DNA of 64,000 nt from Cytophagaceae bacterium (GTDB lineage: Bacteria > Bacteroidota > Bacteroidia > Cytophagales > JAIYAX01), in assembly GCA_027488815.1 (NCBI GenBank), contig JAIYAX010000012.1, positions 595,379-659,378 of the forward strand. The letters run 5' to 3'. Position 1 is the stretch's first letter. The number at the start of each line of letters is the position of its first letter. This document shows, piece by piece, positions 38,980 through 48,563 of the stretch. The position numbers and the translations under genes are program-made. The notes beneath the pieces are model-generated. The model searched no databases and was not told the origin of the DNA. It was given only the letters and a program-made list of their open reading frames with translations.

Positions 38980-40254
38980 ATGAATGAAGAGTTTCTTCAG
39001 TTTATCTGGCAGCACCAGCTTTTTGATTTCCGACATCTGAAAACGGTTGATGGTTTGGAGGTGCAAGTCATCCATCCGGGCCATCTAAATAGCCACTCAG
39101 GTCCTGACTTTGAACTGGCAAGAGTTAGGATTGGCACCATGGAATGGGCAGGGAGGGTTGAAATTCATGTGCAGGATAAGGATTGGGACAGCCACGGACA
39201 TCAGCGTGATCCATCATATGAAAACGTCGTCCTGCATGTGGTGTATCAATACAATGGATTGGGTCCTGCTCACATCCCCGTTCTGGAGCTGAAAAGCAGG
39301 ATTGATGATCAGCTCTGGGAAAGATACAGTTCCCTGAAAGAAGCCCTAAGTCCAATACCCTGCGCAGCATATTTACCATCAGTGTCAGGCCTTACCTTAC
39401 TTTCCATGAAAGAAAGGGCATTGGTTGACCGTCTACAGATGAAGGCTGAGAGGGTTAATGAGCTTTTTCAGTTTCACAAGTGTGATTGGGAACAAACCGT
39501 ATTTAGATTGATTTCGGGAGCTTTTGGTTTTCAACTTAACAGACAGCCATTTGAGCAGATGGCTACCGCACTTCCGTTTCATTTGATATTGAAGTACCGT
39601 GATCAGCCCCGACAGGTCGAAGCCTTGTTGTTTGGCATTTCGGGATTACTTCAGGCATTTCCAGATGGGCAGCAATACATCCGGGACTTGAAAGCTGAGT
39701 ATCTGTTTTTAAAAAAGAAACACAACCTTACAGAGGTGTCTCTTATTCAATCCTGGAAATTTGGGAGAATGAGACCTCCCAATTTTCCTACCTTAAAGAT
39801 GGCACAACTTAGTCAACTGCTCATCAGGGAGGGTAGTCTTTTTCAGCATGTCAGGGAGGTTGAGAAAACAACTGAATGGGATGAAATCCTTAAAATCGGG
39901 GCTAGCGACTTCTGGTCAAAAAACTACTTGCCTTCCGGTAAGGTAAAGAAACCCGCTGCGTTAATTGGAAAAGCCACCCGACATTTATTGATCATTAACA
40001 CCATTTGCCCTATTCTGGCGGCCTACAGCCATTATACAGCAGATCAGAGGTACATGGACCGGGCCATCCGCTTTTTAGAAGAGCTGCCGACAGAGGATAA
40101 CACTATCATCCGGAATTGGCAAAAACTAACTCTTTATTCTTCCAATGCCTTTGATAGCCAGGCCTATATCCAACTATTCAAATACTATTGCCAACCCAGA
40201 AAGTGCCTAAACTGCCAGATAGGTACTTCCATTTTATACCCCAGAGTGAAATGA
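38980..40254 (+). CDS. DUF2851 family protein
   Basis: MNEEFLQFIWQHQLFDF...HPGHLNSHSGPDFELARVRIG...WAGRVEIHVQDKDW. Confidence 0.85.
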   Translation: MNEEFLQFIWQHQLFDFRHLKTVDGLEVQVIHPGHLNSHSGPDFELARVRIGTMEWAGRVEIHVQDKDWDSHGHQRDPSYENVVLHVVYQYNGLGPAHIPVLELKSRIDDQLWERYSSLKEALSPIPCAAYLPSVSGLTLLSMKERALVDRLQMKAERVNELFQFHKCDWEQTVFRLISGAFGFQLNRQPFEQMATALPFHLILKYRDQPRQVEALLFGISGLLQAFPDGQQYIRDLKAEYLFLKKKHNLTEVSLIQSWKFGRMRPPNFPTLKMAQLSQLLIREGSLFQHVREVEKTTEWDEILKIGASDFWSKNYLPSGKVKKPAALIGKATRHLLIINTICPILAAYSHYTADQRYMDRAIRFLEELPTEDNTIIRNWQKLTLYSSNAFDSQAYIQLFKYYCQPRKCLNCQIGTSILYPRVK

Positions 40255-41603
40255 TCGTCGCAGCTATAGTGGTTGTGATTGCTCTTTGGATAAGTTTTGG
40301 GCAGCTAAAGCAGTTATTGAGTGATCGTGGAAGCCATTTGACCTGGTTCCTGTCTATTTGGATACTCAGCCTACTTTATTCTTTGGCCGGGGCATTGATA
40401 TTTACCAGGTATTATCCGATGTCTGACTTTCAGGGGCTTTACCATGATGCTTTGATCTTGGCTCAGATGGCAACCAGCAGGCCTGCGCTTCTTCTTGAAT
40501 TATTTGATAGTCGCTTTGAGCATCTGTTTTCTATAGGGCTGTACTATGCACAGTCACCCAGAGCGGTATATGCTGCTGCGCTTTTTAGCCCGATCGCCGG
40601 TATATGCCAATCGGTGACGGGGAGCTTTTTAGTGATCGCATCGATTAATGTCTTAACATCAATTGCTTTCTGTGCAGAGCTAGTGAGAAAGTATCGATTA
40701 GAGCCCGGATTGCTACTTTTTGTATTTATTCTAATTCCTTCGGTTAGTTTTTGGCATGTGGGTTTTTACAAAGAGGCGCTTACTTTCTGGCTTTTTGTTC
40801 TTTGGCTGCTCATCAGCCTTAAATGGGTCAAAGCAGCTTATTTACATCGTATCTTTTGGACCTCGTGTTGGCTTGCAGTGGCTTATGTGCTGTATAAACT
40901 GAAGTACTACATTGCTTTTTCAGGACTCTTCATCATTGCTGCCACTCTTATCGATTTGCAAAGTAGAAATGGCAAATGGCGGCTGGCTTTTGTCGCCCTG
41001 GGCTCAATGGCCATTCTATATTTTGTACTACAGCCCTGGCTGCATCATAATCTTCAGGCAAGCCGGATTTTTGAGATGGTGCGTGAAAACCATAAAGTAA
41101 TGCTCAGCAGAGAGGCTCAGGGCAGTAGCCTGGTTTTTAACTCACTTGATGGAAATCTAAGCGGGTTTTATCTGTCAAACTTCCCATTGGCGGCTTATCT
41201 GGCCTGGTTTGGACCTTTGCCTTTTGGCGCAAGCTCTCTTTTTCTTTTGCTGGCAGGAATGGAGCGCCTGGCATTCCTTGCTCTCCTGATGTTCTTAGTG
41301 TATTTGGCTTTTCGCAAAAAAATCAACCTGAGACCTTCATTTATTTCGATTTGTTGGCTGAGTTGGGCGATGGCGCTGGGACTTATATTGGCATATGCCA
41401 CACCCAATCAGGGAGCATTGTTTCGTTATCAAAGTCTTTATTTCCCGGTATTCTGGCTTTTGCTTTTACTGCCATTGCAGAGGGAGGGGTATTTGCCCTT
41501 TTTTAAGCAGAGCCCCGAGCCTACTCCAATCGATAAAAAACATATACATGAGCCACCAGGGATGAGCCCAGCCCCCAATGCCGGTGAACCCATAGTTCCC
41601 TAA
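40251..41603 (+). CDS. Polytopic membrane protein of unknown function
   Basis: Many TM helices; ATGA overlap with the upstream stop supports start at 40251. Confidence 0.7.
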   Translation: MIVAAIVVVIALWISFGQLKQLLSDRGSHLTWFLSIWILSLLYSLAGALIFTRYYPMSDFQGLYHDALILAQMATSRPALLLELFDSRFEHLFSIGLYYAQSPRAVYAAALFSPIAGICQSVTGSFLVIASINVLTSIAFCAELVRKYRLEPGLLLFVFILIPSVSFWHVGFYKEALTFWLFVLWLLISLKWVKAAYLHRIFWTSCWLAVAYVLYKLKYYIAFSGLFIIAATLIDLQSRNGKWRLAFVALGSMAILYFVLQPWLHHNLQASRIFEMVRENHKVMLSREAQGSSLVFNSLDGNLSGFYLSNFPLAAYLAWFGPLPFGASSLFLLLAGMERLAFLALLMFLVYLAFRKKINLRPSFISICWLSWAMALGLILAYATPNQGALFRYQSLYFPVFWLLLLLPLQREGYLPFFKQSPEPTPIDKKHIHEPPGMSPAPNAGEPIVP

Positions 41604-42572
41604 ATGAAAAATTAAGCCCCCTGCAAGGAAAACCCATCGCCATTTTCCACCTAAAAGGGCCAAAGGAAAAAAGAACTCCAAACTCAGAAGTGAGTATCCG
41701 ATCAGTTGGCATAACCGGTCATTCACAAACACCCCGGGAGCCAGGTCAGCCAAATGCCTGCAAAGGCTTACGGAAGGCCAATCGAAACCGCTTAAACTTA
41801 GTTTTTCCAAAGCTGCCAGAAAGTAAACTCCTACAATGGTCAATTGAATTAGTTTTAAAGGCCAATCGGGTAAATGATCTTTGCCCCGGTCAAGGAAATG
41901 CATAAAGGGCATCAGCATCAGGGCATACGTTACCGTTGTCAGGTGGTGGTCGGTTTTCTCAAAGCTGAAAACAAAAGCCTGAAGGACAATGAATATGCTT
42001 AGGATGTACAGGTTGAAAAAGCCACGCTTTATCCCCACTGCTGCCAAAAGGCAAAAAACGATTAAACTGTAAGTGTACAGTCGGATGAAAAATGGATTGG
42101 GCAATGGAATTTCAAACAGCCATAAAAAGGAGACAGGCTTGTACAACGGGCTTAATCGCTCAAGAGCCAGTAAGTCAGTGTGAAAATCCCAGGCGATGTA
42201 GGCCACCATCAGGAAGAATATAAAATTGAGTCCTCTGTACTGATCCCTACTCACCTTGCCGTTCCAGTATCCTACCCAAAGTCTTTTCCATCGATATTTC
42301 TTAAGCAGTTTGATGAATACAAACAAGAGCAAGGCAATCATAAATCCTCGACCCACGATTTGGTCGGCTAATGCAATAAATTGATCCGCAGGGTATCGAT
42401 GAGACTCGATTAAGAAACGAGGGTAAATGCTCCCGATCAGGTAATCAAAAACTGCTGAAGGTTCACCGCTTAGGTAGTTTGAAAGGCTTGGACGAATAAA
42501 AAAGCCATACACAAACAATAGCAGAACTGCTGCCAGAAGTAAAATCTCAAGCCATCCAACCTTCAACTTCAT
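41466..42572 (-). CDS. HTTM-like multi-TM protein
   Basis: Multiple TM helices with FHLGNYGFTGIGGWAHPWWLMYMFFIDW. Confidence 0.6.
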   Translation of the reverse strand: MKLKVGWLEILLLAAVLLLFVYGFFIRPSLSNYLSGEPSAVFDYLIGSIYPRFLIESHRYPADQFIALADQIVGRGFMIALLLFVFIKLLKKYRWKRLWVGYWNGKVSRDQYRGLNFIFFLMVAYIAWDFHTDLLALERLSPLYKPVSFLWLFEIPLPNPFFIRLYTYSLIVFCLLAAVGIKRGFFNLYILSIFIVLQAFVFSFEKTDHHLTTVTYALMLMPFMHFLDRGKDHLPDWPLKLIQLTIVGVYFLAALEKLSLSGFDWPSVSLCRHLADLAPGVFVNDRLCQLIGYSLLSLEFFFPLALLGGKWRWVFLAGGLIFHLGNYGFTGIGGWAHPWWLMYMFFIDWSRLGALLKKGQIPLPLQWQ

Positions 42573-42952
42573 TTGAAAGGCCTGTTTAAAGTTAGCAGCA
42601 CCTGATCTGCTGTATCCGTCGACCGGTGAAATCTGATCAATTGAACACTGTCTGCCAAAAGCGGAGCGATCGATTGCATGAGCCTTAGTTGCTCATTTCG
42701 GTAGTGGTGGTTTCTCATCAGGTAATGCCAATGCGCCTTGTTCAACTGTAGTTCTTCTTCACTGAGTTCCCAAATAGAGTCAGGATTGTGGCGGCTACCG
42801 AAAGTAACCTTAAACGCCTCTTTGTTAGCCTCATTACGGTAGGGCATGGCAAACATTCCCATTCGCATAAAAGGGAAAATGTCCCGCAGGAAAATAAATG
42901 GCAACAGCAGAAGCAGCAGGTAGGCCAGGACCAATGGATACTTGAATTTCAC
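42569..42952 (-). CDS. Hypothetical single-TM protein
   Basis: N-terminal TM; 4-nt overlap with the downstream HTTM-like gene. Confidence 0.65.
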   Translation of the reverse strand: MKFKYPLVLAYLLLLLLPFIFLRDIFPFMRMGMFAMPYRNEANKEAFKVTFGSRHNPDSIWELSEEELQLNKAHWHYLMRNHHYRNEQLRLMQSIAPLLADSVQLIRFHRSTDTADQVLLTLNRPFK

Positions 42953-43111
42953 AAAAGCAGGGACGAGATCAAAGGTAAAATTAAAGCCCTATGAATCAAC
43001 CAATCATCCCGCCGAATGCATAGTTATGGCTTAGCTATTTCTTTCTCACGCACTAGTCATTAATTTGCAGGCAGTAAGTATTCACGACCATTTAAAAACT
43101 CACGAGAATCC

Positions 43112-44047
43112 ATGAAAGTAACCGTAGTAGGAGCAGGAAATGTAGGTGCTACCTGTGCTGATGTTCTGGCGTATAAAGAAATAGCCAACGAAGTAGTACT
43201 ACTTGACATCAAAGAAGGTTTTGCCGAGGGCAAAGCACTTGACATCTGGCAAAAGTCACCTATTGATTTGTATGATACCCGCACGGTGGGTGTAACGAAC
43301 GATTACGCCCGTACGGCCAATTCTGATGTGGTGGTGATCACTTCAGGTCTGCCAAGGAAGCCGGGTATGAGTCGTGACGATTTGATTTCAACCAATGCCG
43401 GCATTGTGAAATCTGTGACGGAGCAAGTGATCAAATATTCTCCCAATTGCATCTTGATCGTGGTATCCAACCCCTTGGATGTTATGACCTATTGCGCACA
43501 TGCAGTCAGCAAATTCCCAAGAGAGCGTGTGATCGGGATGGCAGGAATACTGGATACTGCACGCTACAGAGCCTTTCTTGCCGAGGCCCTCAATTGCTCT
43601 CCAAAAGACATACAGGCTATGCTGATGGGCGGACATGGCGATACCATGGTACCATTGCCGAGGTATACCACTGTATCCGGAATCCCCGTAACAGAATTGA
43701 TTTCTGAAGAAAAACTCAATGCCATCATCGAGCGCACCAAGGTGGGAGGGGGAGAATTGGTAAAACTTATGGGTACCTCTGCCTGGTATGCCCCCGGATC
43801 TGCTGCTGCCCAAATGGTTGAGTCCATCGTACGTGACCAAAAGCGTATTTTCCCGGCATGTATTCAGCTCGATGGAGAGTATGGGATCAAGAATTGCTAC
43901 CTCGGAGCCCCGGTAGTTTTAGGAAAAGCCGGAGTTGAAAAAATTCTCGAACTGAAATTGAATGAAAAAGAGAAATCAGATCTGGAAGTTTCAAGAGGAC
44001 ATGTCAAAGAGGTGATGGATGCCCTTGACAAAATGAACCTGATGTAG
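43112..44047 (+). CDS. mdh: Malate dehydrogenase
   Basis: MKVTVVGAGNVGATCADVL, VITSGLPRKPGMSRDDL, VVSNPLDVMTY, GGHGDTMVPL. Confidence 0.96.
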   Translation: MKVTVVGAGNVGATCADVLAYKEIANEVVLLDIKEGFAEGKALDIWQKSPIDLYDTRTVGVTNDYARTANSDVVVITSGLPRKPGMSRDDLISTNAGIVKSVTEQVIKYSPNCILIVVSNPLDVMTYCAHAVSKFPRERVIGMAGILDTARYRAFLAEALNCSPKDIQAMLMGGHGDTMVPLPRYTTVSGIPVTELISEEKLNAIIERTKVGGGELVKLMGTSAWYAPGSAAAQMVESIVRDQKRIFPACIQLDGEYGIKNCYLGAPVVLGKAGVEKILELKLNEKEKSDLEVSRGHVKEVMDALDKMNLM

Positions 44048-44070
44048 TCTAAAGTACATCTTTAAAATCG

Positions 44071-44103
44071 ATTGGTCGGGGTGAAATATTTACTCCGGCC
44101 AAT
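44071..44103 (+). terminator. 12-bp hairpin, terminator-like without strong U tract
   Basis: ATTGGTCGGGGT - loop - ACTCCGGCCAAT with G-U pairs. Confidence 0.4.
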
Positions 44104-44167
44104 TCGTTTGTGTCATATAGTACCGAATCAAATCAACTTTTTTCTTAATTTAGCAGAACATTTGTCT

Positions 44168-45268
44168 ATGAAAAAGGTAATTTGTCTTCTCTTCTTCGCC
44201 TTGTGGCTGTTTTCATGCAATAGGCCCGATGAACAGATTCCTAATCAGTCTCAGGAGGAATACATCCCTAAACCCTACGTTTTAGAGTATCCTTCCTATT
44301 TTCCTGCACCCTTTGATACCTTGGCAGTTAAGCAAATGACGGTTGAAGGAGTACAATTGGGCAGGATGCTGTTTTACGATGTCCGGCTGTCAAAGAACAA
44401 CACCATCTCTTGTGCAAGTTGCCATCGTATGGACAAAGCCTTCAGCGATCCTGCACCTAAATCATTGGGGATCAATGGACAACAAGGCCTTCGAAACAGT
44501 ATGACACTCACCAACATGGCCTGGGTAGATCGTTTCTTTTGGGATGGCAGAGCTGATAATCTTGAAAACCAGGTGCTTATCCCAATTCAGGATCCGATTG
44601 AGATGCACTCTCAACTGCCTGATTTGGTTCAAAAACTAAATGGAATACCGGAGTATGGTCCCATGTTTAAAAAAGCTTTCGGCACTTCAGGAATAGACAC
44701 AAGCCGGATTGCCAAGGCCTTGAGTCAGTTTTTAAGATCAATGGTTTCATCAAACTCCCGCTACGATAAATACCTGAGAGGAGAAATCAACCTAAGTCCA
44801 CAGGAATTGCTGGGACGTAATTTGTTTTATACCCACCCTGTTTTTACCACCAATCTGAGAGGGGGCAATTGCGGAGATTGTCATTCAGGTGTTTTACAAA
44901 CAGATCATACCTTTAAAAATAATGGACTTGACCTTGTTTACCAGGACAATGGACTATACAATGTGACCGGAAATCCAGCTCATATTGCAAAATTTAGAGT
45001 CCCTAGTTTGAGAAATATTGCCCTTACAGCTCCTTACATGCATGATGGCAGGTTCAATACCTTGCAGGAAGTCTTGTTGCATTACAATGAGCATGTACAG
45101 CGACATCCCAACGTTGACCCAATAATGTCAGGTACAAACAATCCAGACCCTAATTCACTGGAGTTGTTGCTTACCTCAAGTGAGCGAGCCGCCATCATTG
45201 CTTTTTTACATACTTTGACTGATAGTACCTTTATCAGCAACCCCGCATTTTCCAATCCCAATCCATAA
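44168..45268 (+). CDS. Diheme cytochrome c peroxidase (MauG/MbnH-like) lipoprotein
   Basis: CASCH and CGDCH, lipobox-like LWLFSC; start at internal ATG. Confidence 0.88.
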   Translation: MKKVICLLFFALWLFSCNRPDEQIPNQSQEEYIPKPYVLEYPSYFPAPFDTLAVKQMTVEGVQLGRMLFYDVRLSKNNTISCASCHRMDKAFSDPAPKSLGINGQQGLRNSMTLTNMAWVDRFFWDGRADNLENQVLIPIQDPIEMHSQLPDLVQKLNGIPEYGPMFKKAFGTSGIDTSRIAKALSQFLRSMVSSNSRYDKYLRGEINLSPQELLGRNLFYTHPVFTTNLRGGNCGDCHSGVLQTDHTFKNNGLDLVYQDNGLYNVTGNPAHIAKFRVPSLRNIALTAPYMHDGRFNTLQEVLLHYNEHVQRHPNVDPIMSGTNNPDPNSLELLLTSSERAAIIAFLHTLTDSTFISNPAFSNPNP

Positions 45269-45278
45269 CACTCTGTCT

Positions 45279-46037
45279 ATGAACTTCTATCGATCTATTT
45301 TACCCGGCTTTATCGCCTTTACCCTGCTTGGCTGTGGCCAGGAGGATGAGCAGCAAGCTACTATTGAAAGCGCAGGAACCGTGTCTCTCCAGTTTAAGCA
45401 CATGGTTGGAAACACCCCATTTACCAATGAAAGCAATATGGTGACCTCCCAAGGAGACACCTTGCTCATCAATGATTTGGCCTATTACATCAGCAATGTC
45501 GCATTTGTTCAGCCCAATGGCTCAGAATATAAAGTGCCAAATAGCTATCATCTCATTCGTCAAACGGATAAGTTTGGACAGAACACCCGATTGGTAGTTG
45601 ACCTGCAAGGTGTCCCACAGGGAACCTATTCCAAGCTCAGATTTAGTGTTGGAGTAGACTCTTCACGCAATTTCAATATAGCAAAAGTTGGAGATCTTGA
45701 TCCAAACGGGTTGATGACCTGGCCATGGAGCATTGGATACAAGTATTTTGTGATTGAAGGCAGGCAAATTGATGCCAGTGATACAGCTGTAAAAAGTCTA
45801 GTGTTTCATATCGGCCGCTTGCCAAACTATAAAGTGCTTGAGCATTCGTTGAACTATCAGGTAGGGGCAGGCAGCAAAACCCGTCTGAATGTGACCATGG
45901 ATCTGAACAAGGTGTTTTATAACCCAACCGTTATCAATCTGAAAACCACCAGTAATGTGATGGAGGCTCCTAAAGATCAGATTGTTGCCAATAACTATGC
46001 TACTGCCTTTACGGTAAGTTTGGCACAGAACCCTTAA
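45279..46037 (+). CDS. MbnP-like lipoprotein
   Basis: LLGC lipobox; TLLINDLAYYISNVAF and GLMTWPWSIGYKYFVIEG pattern; between two diheme peroxidases. Confidence 0.75.
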   Translation: MNFYRSILPGFIAFTLLGCGQEDEQQATIESAGTVSLQFKHMVGNTPFTNESNMVTSQGDTLLINDLAYYISNVAFVQPNGSEYKVPNSYHLIRQTDKFGQNTRLVVDLQGVPQGTYSKLRFSVGVDSSRNFNIAKVGDLDPNGLMTWPWSIGYKYFVIEGRQIDASDTAVKSLVFHIGRLPNYKVLEHSLNYQVGAGSKTRLNVTMDLNKVFYNPTVINLKTTSNVMEAPKDQIVANNYATAFTVSLAQNP

Positions 46038-46047
46038 GGTCATTAGA

Positions 46048-47055
46048 ATGAAACTGCAGGCTGGGATTGCCTTTGCAGGCCTATGCTTGGCATTCATGTC
46101 TTGCGGAACAGATCCCCTAAGTCGGGTCCCCGGGCATTTTCCCAAATCCGAAATGGATGGAGAGGAAAATCTTTGGTCAGAGCAAGGAGCAAAACTAGGG
46201 GAAAGACTTTTCAATGAGCCTTTACTGTCCAAAAGCAATACAGTTTCATGTGCCACATGCCATCAGCCTGCTCATTCCTTTGCAGACCCGGGAAAAGTGT
46301 TAAGCAGCTTGCCAGGGCAGGAAGCACCTCTGCGACATACGCCAGCCTTGATCAATCTGGCATGGCAGACAGCTTTTTTCTGGGATGGTGGAGCTCTAAA
46401 TCTTGAGTCTGTTTCTCTTTCGCCACTCATTGGCCATCGTGAAATGGCACAAGACCTTAAAGAAATGGTTCAGGAACTGGGCCAAAAGGAGAATTATAAA
46501 AAACAGTTTAAGCAGGTATTTGGCTCAGATAGTATTGTAACGGCCTATGTCCTTAAAGCACTTGCGCAATACATGAGAACCATTCAACAAACCCAAACAC
46601 CTTACGATGCCTACAAGGAAGGAAAAATCCAGATCAGTGAAACTCGGAAGAAAGGGGAGCAGATTTTTAATCAATATTGTGCAGGCTGTCATGTTCCTCC
46701 GCTTTTCACTGATTTTAAGTACCACAATACTGGATTTGATACTCTTTTGGAAGGAGGAGAGTTTAATTTTCGATCAGGAAGGATGAGAATTAGCGGAGAG
46801 GAAAGTGATCGTGGAAAATACAAGACCCCAAGTTTAAGAAACTGGAGGTACACCTACCCTTACGGGCATAACGGGCAGTTTGCCGGATTGGAGCCTTTGC
46901 TTAAGCATTACACCCAAGATTTGGCCAGCCATAACATGGCCCCCGATCCTTTGCTCTACACAGAAGGTAAGCCGGGGTTGCTAATGAATGAAGGGGATTT
47001 AGCAGCTCTCACTGAATTTTTAGATTTGTTAAACGAACGTGAAAATGAAGAATAG
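46048..47055 (+). CDS. Second diheme cytochrome c peroxidase (MauG/MbnH-like) lipoprotein
   Basis: CATCH and CAGCH, LGERLFNEPLLSKSNTVSCATCH, PSLRNWRYTYPYGHNGQF. Confidence 0.88.
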   Translation: MKLQAGIAFAGLCLAFMSCGTDPLSRVPGHFPKSEMDGEENLWSEQGAKLGERLFNEPLLSKSNTVSCATCHQPAHSFADPGKVLSSLPGQEAPLRHTPALINLAWQTAFFWDGGALNLESVSLSPLIGHREMAQDLKEMVQELGQKENYKKQFKQVFGSDSIVTAYVLKALAQYMRTIQQTQTPYDAYKEGKIQISETRKKGEQIFNQYCAGCHVPPLFTDFKYHNTGFDTLLEGGEFNFRSGRMRISGEESDRGKYKTPSLRNWRYTYPYGHNGQFAGLEPLLKHYTQDLASHNMAPDPLLYTEGKPGLLMNEGDLAALTEFLDLLNERENEE

Positions 47056-47491
47056 AACTCTAGGGTATTGTATGTTGGTGCTATTAGTGATCAACTTTTC
47101 TGGTTGTAAGGAAGAGGATCCAGCGAACCCAAGCTCGCCACCAGTAGATAAGAGACTGAAAATCAGTAGAAGCCAAATCAACAGCCGCAGAAGTGTCACT
47201 CGGTTTGAAGTGAACGGAGTAAACAAAGCAGTTAGCTATCAGGGTAAAGCATTTGATTTTGTGTCTACCGGCAAAATCGAAGTGTTGGACAGCTCATTGG
47301 TCTTGAACAGGACCGGTAACTTCACCATTTCCTCGGATAGCCTTGTTTTCACCATTACTTTTTCCGGCACTCCCGATGTATATTCAGAGTTGAATGGAAG
47401 CTACAACCTCTATCTGAACAATGGCACAACATGGGATTTTACAGCTACAACAGCCCCTTTCAGGAGATTAGTCTTAACCTTTAGAAAGTAG
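47045..47491 (+). CDS. Small lipoprotein of unknown function
   Basis: MKNRTLGYCMLVLLVINFSGCKEED; overlaps the end of the peroxidase gene. Confidence 0.65.
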   Translation: MKNRTLGYCMLVLLVINFSGCKEEDPANPSSPPVDKRLKISRSQINSRRSVTRFEVNGVNKAVSYQGKAFDFVSTGKIEVLDSSLVLNRTGNFTISSDSLVFTITFSGTPDVYSELNGSYNLYLNNGTTWDFTATTAPFRRLVLTFRK

Positions 47492-47902
47492 TTACCTGCA
47501 CTGGGCGATTGCAGGCTTTGCACGATCGATAGAGACCATTCCGGTCTTTTTACCCCAGCTATTGTCTGTATACGTCAATAATGCTGCAAGTTCCAAAGGG
47601 CTTATTTTAGCCATTGCGGGCATTCGAACAAGGGCTTTACTTTCAGGATCAGAGCCATTCAAAATCATGCAGGTGCTTCGTTTGATGTTTTTTGAAAGGT
47701 AAATTCCACGAAGTGAGGGATAAATGCCTTTCAATCCACTGCCATCTTTTTGGTGACAGTTGGCACACGATGTTTCATACACCTGTTTCCCATGCAGCAT
47801 GTATTTGGTGAACTTGATTTCAAGTTCCCTTTCCTCATTGCTGCAACCTGAATTAAGAGCCAACATGAAAAATGTGCAAACAATCACAAGCCTAGTTCTC
47901 AT
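47492..47902 (-). CDS. Monoheme cytochrome c lipoprotein
   Basis: VYETSCANCHQKDGSGLKGIYPSLRG, lipobox-like NSGC. Confidence 0.85.
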   Translation of the reverse strand: MRTRLVIVCTFFMLALNSGCSNEERELEIKFTKYMLHGKQVYETSCANCHQKDGSGLKGIYPSLRGIYLSKNIKRSTCMILNGSDPESKALVRMPAMAKISPLELAALLTYTDNSWGKKTGMVSIDRAKPAIAQCR

Positions 47903-48563
47903 TTTTTAGCAATTCAATTGCTTTCATGAGTTCGTTGACTGATTTTTCCTGGGTGCCATCGTAATAGCCTCTGATCCGTCGCTGTCCATCAATCAAAATG
48001 AATGCACCGCTATGAACCCTTCCATCAGGTTCTTTTTCATCTTCATAAGCTGTCACCATGTAATGCTTTTGGCCAAGGGCATAGATGCTGTCTTTGCTGC
48101 CGGTGAGCATATGCCAGGAAGGGGTTGATACCTCTAGCTGCGCAGCATAAGCCCTCAGCAAGGCCACGCTATCATGCTCAGGATCGATGCTGAAAGAAAC
48201 CAAACGTACCTTTGGATCAGCGTTGAATTTTTCATAAACCCTCAGCATCTGGGTTTTCATGATCGGGCAAATCGTGCGACAACTGGTAAAGAAAAAGTCA
48301 GTTACCACAATTTTCCCTGAAAAATCAGCCATTTGTACCCATTGGCTATCCTGATTAAGGTACGACCAGTCTGGAATTCGATGATAGATCGTGTCTGTAA
48401 TCTTTTGACCATTCAACTCCCGCACTTCCCAGGTTCGGGGGCCTAGAATAGGCAGTTTTTCTTCTTCCGGAAACAGTCGACTGCATGCTGTGAGCAGCAG
48501 TCCAAATGCAAGGCTATTGAGCAGAATATTTCGCAAGTGCTTCCTCTGCTTTTGTGATTCCAT
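47892..48563 (-). CDS. SCO1/SenC family lipoprotein
   Basis: FFTSCRTICPIMKTQM, FSIDPEHDSVALLRAYA; lipobox LTAC. Confidence 0.9.
   Translation of the reverse strand: MESQKQRKHLRNILLNSLAFGLLLTACSRLFPEEEKLPILGPRTWEVRELNGQKITDTIYHRIPDWSYLNQDSQWVQMADFSGKIVVTDFFFTSCRTICPIMKTQMLRVYEKFNADPKVRLVSFSIDPEHDSVALLRAYAAQLEVSTPSWHMLTGSKDSIYALGQKHYMVTAYEDEKEPDGRVHSGAFILIDGQRRIRGYYDGTQEKSVNELMKAIELLKNEN

Noticed and set aside
43388-43840. 150-aa minus ORF and overlapping 43447-43707 + ORF within mdh
   Set aside because: Alternative frames inside malate dehydrogenase.
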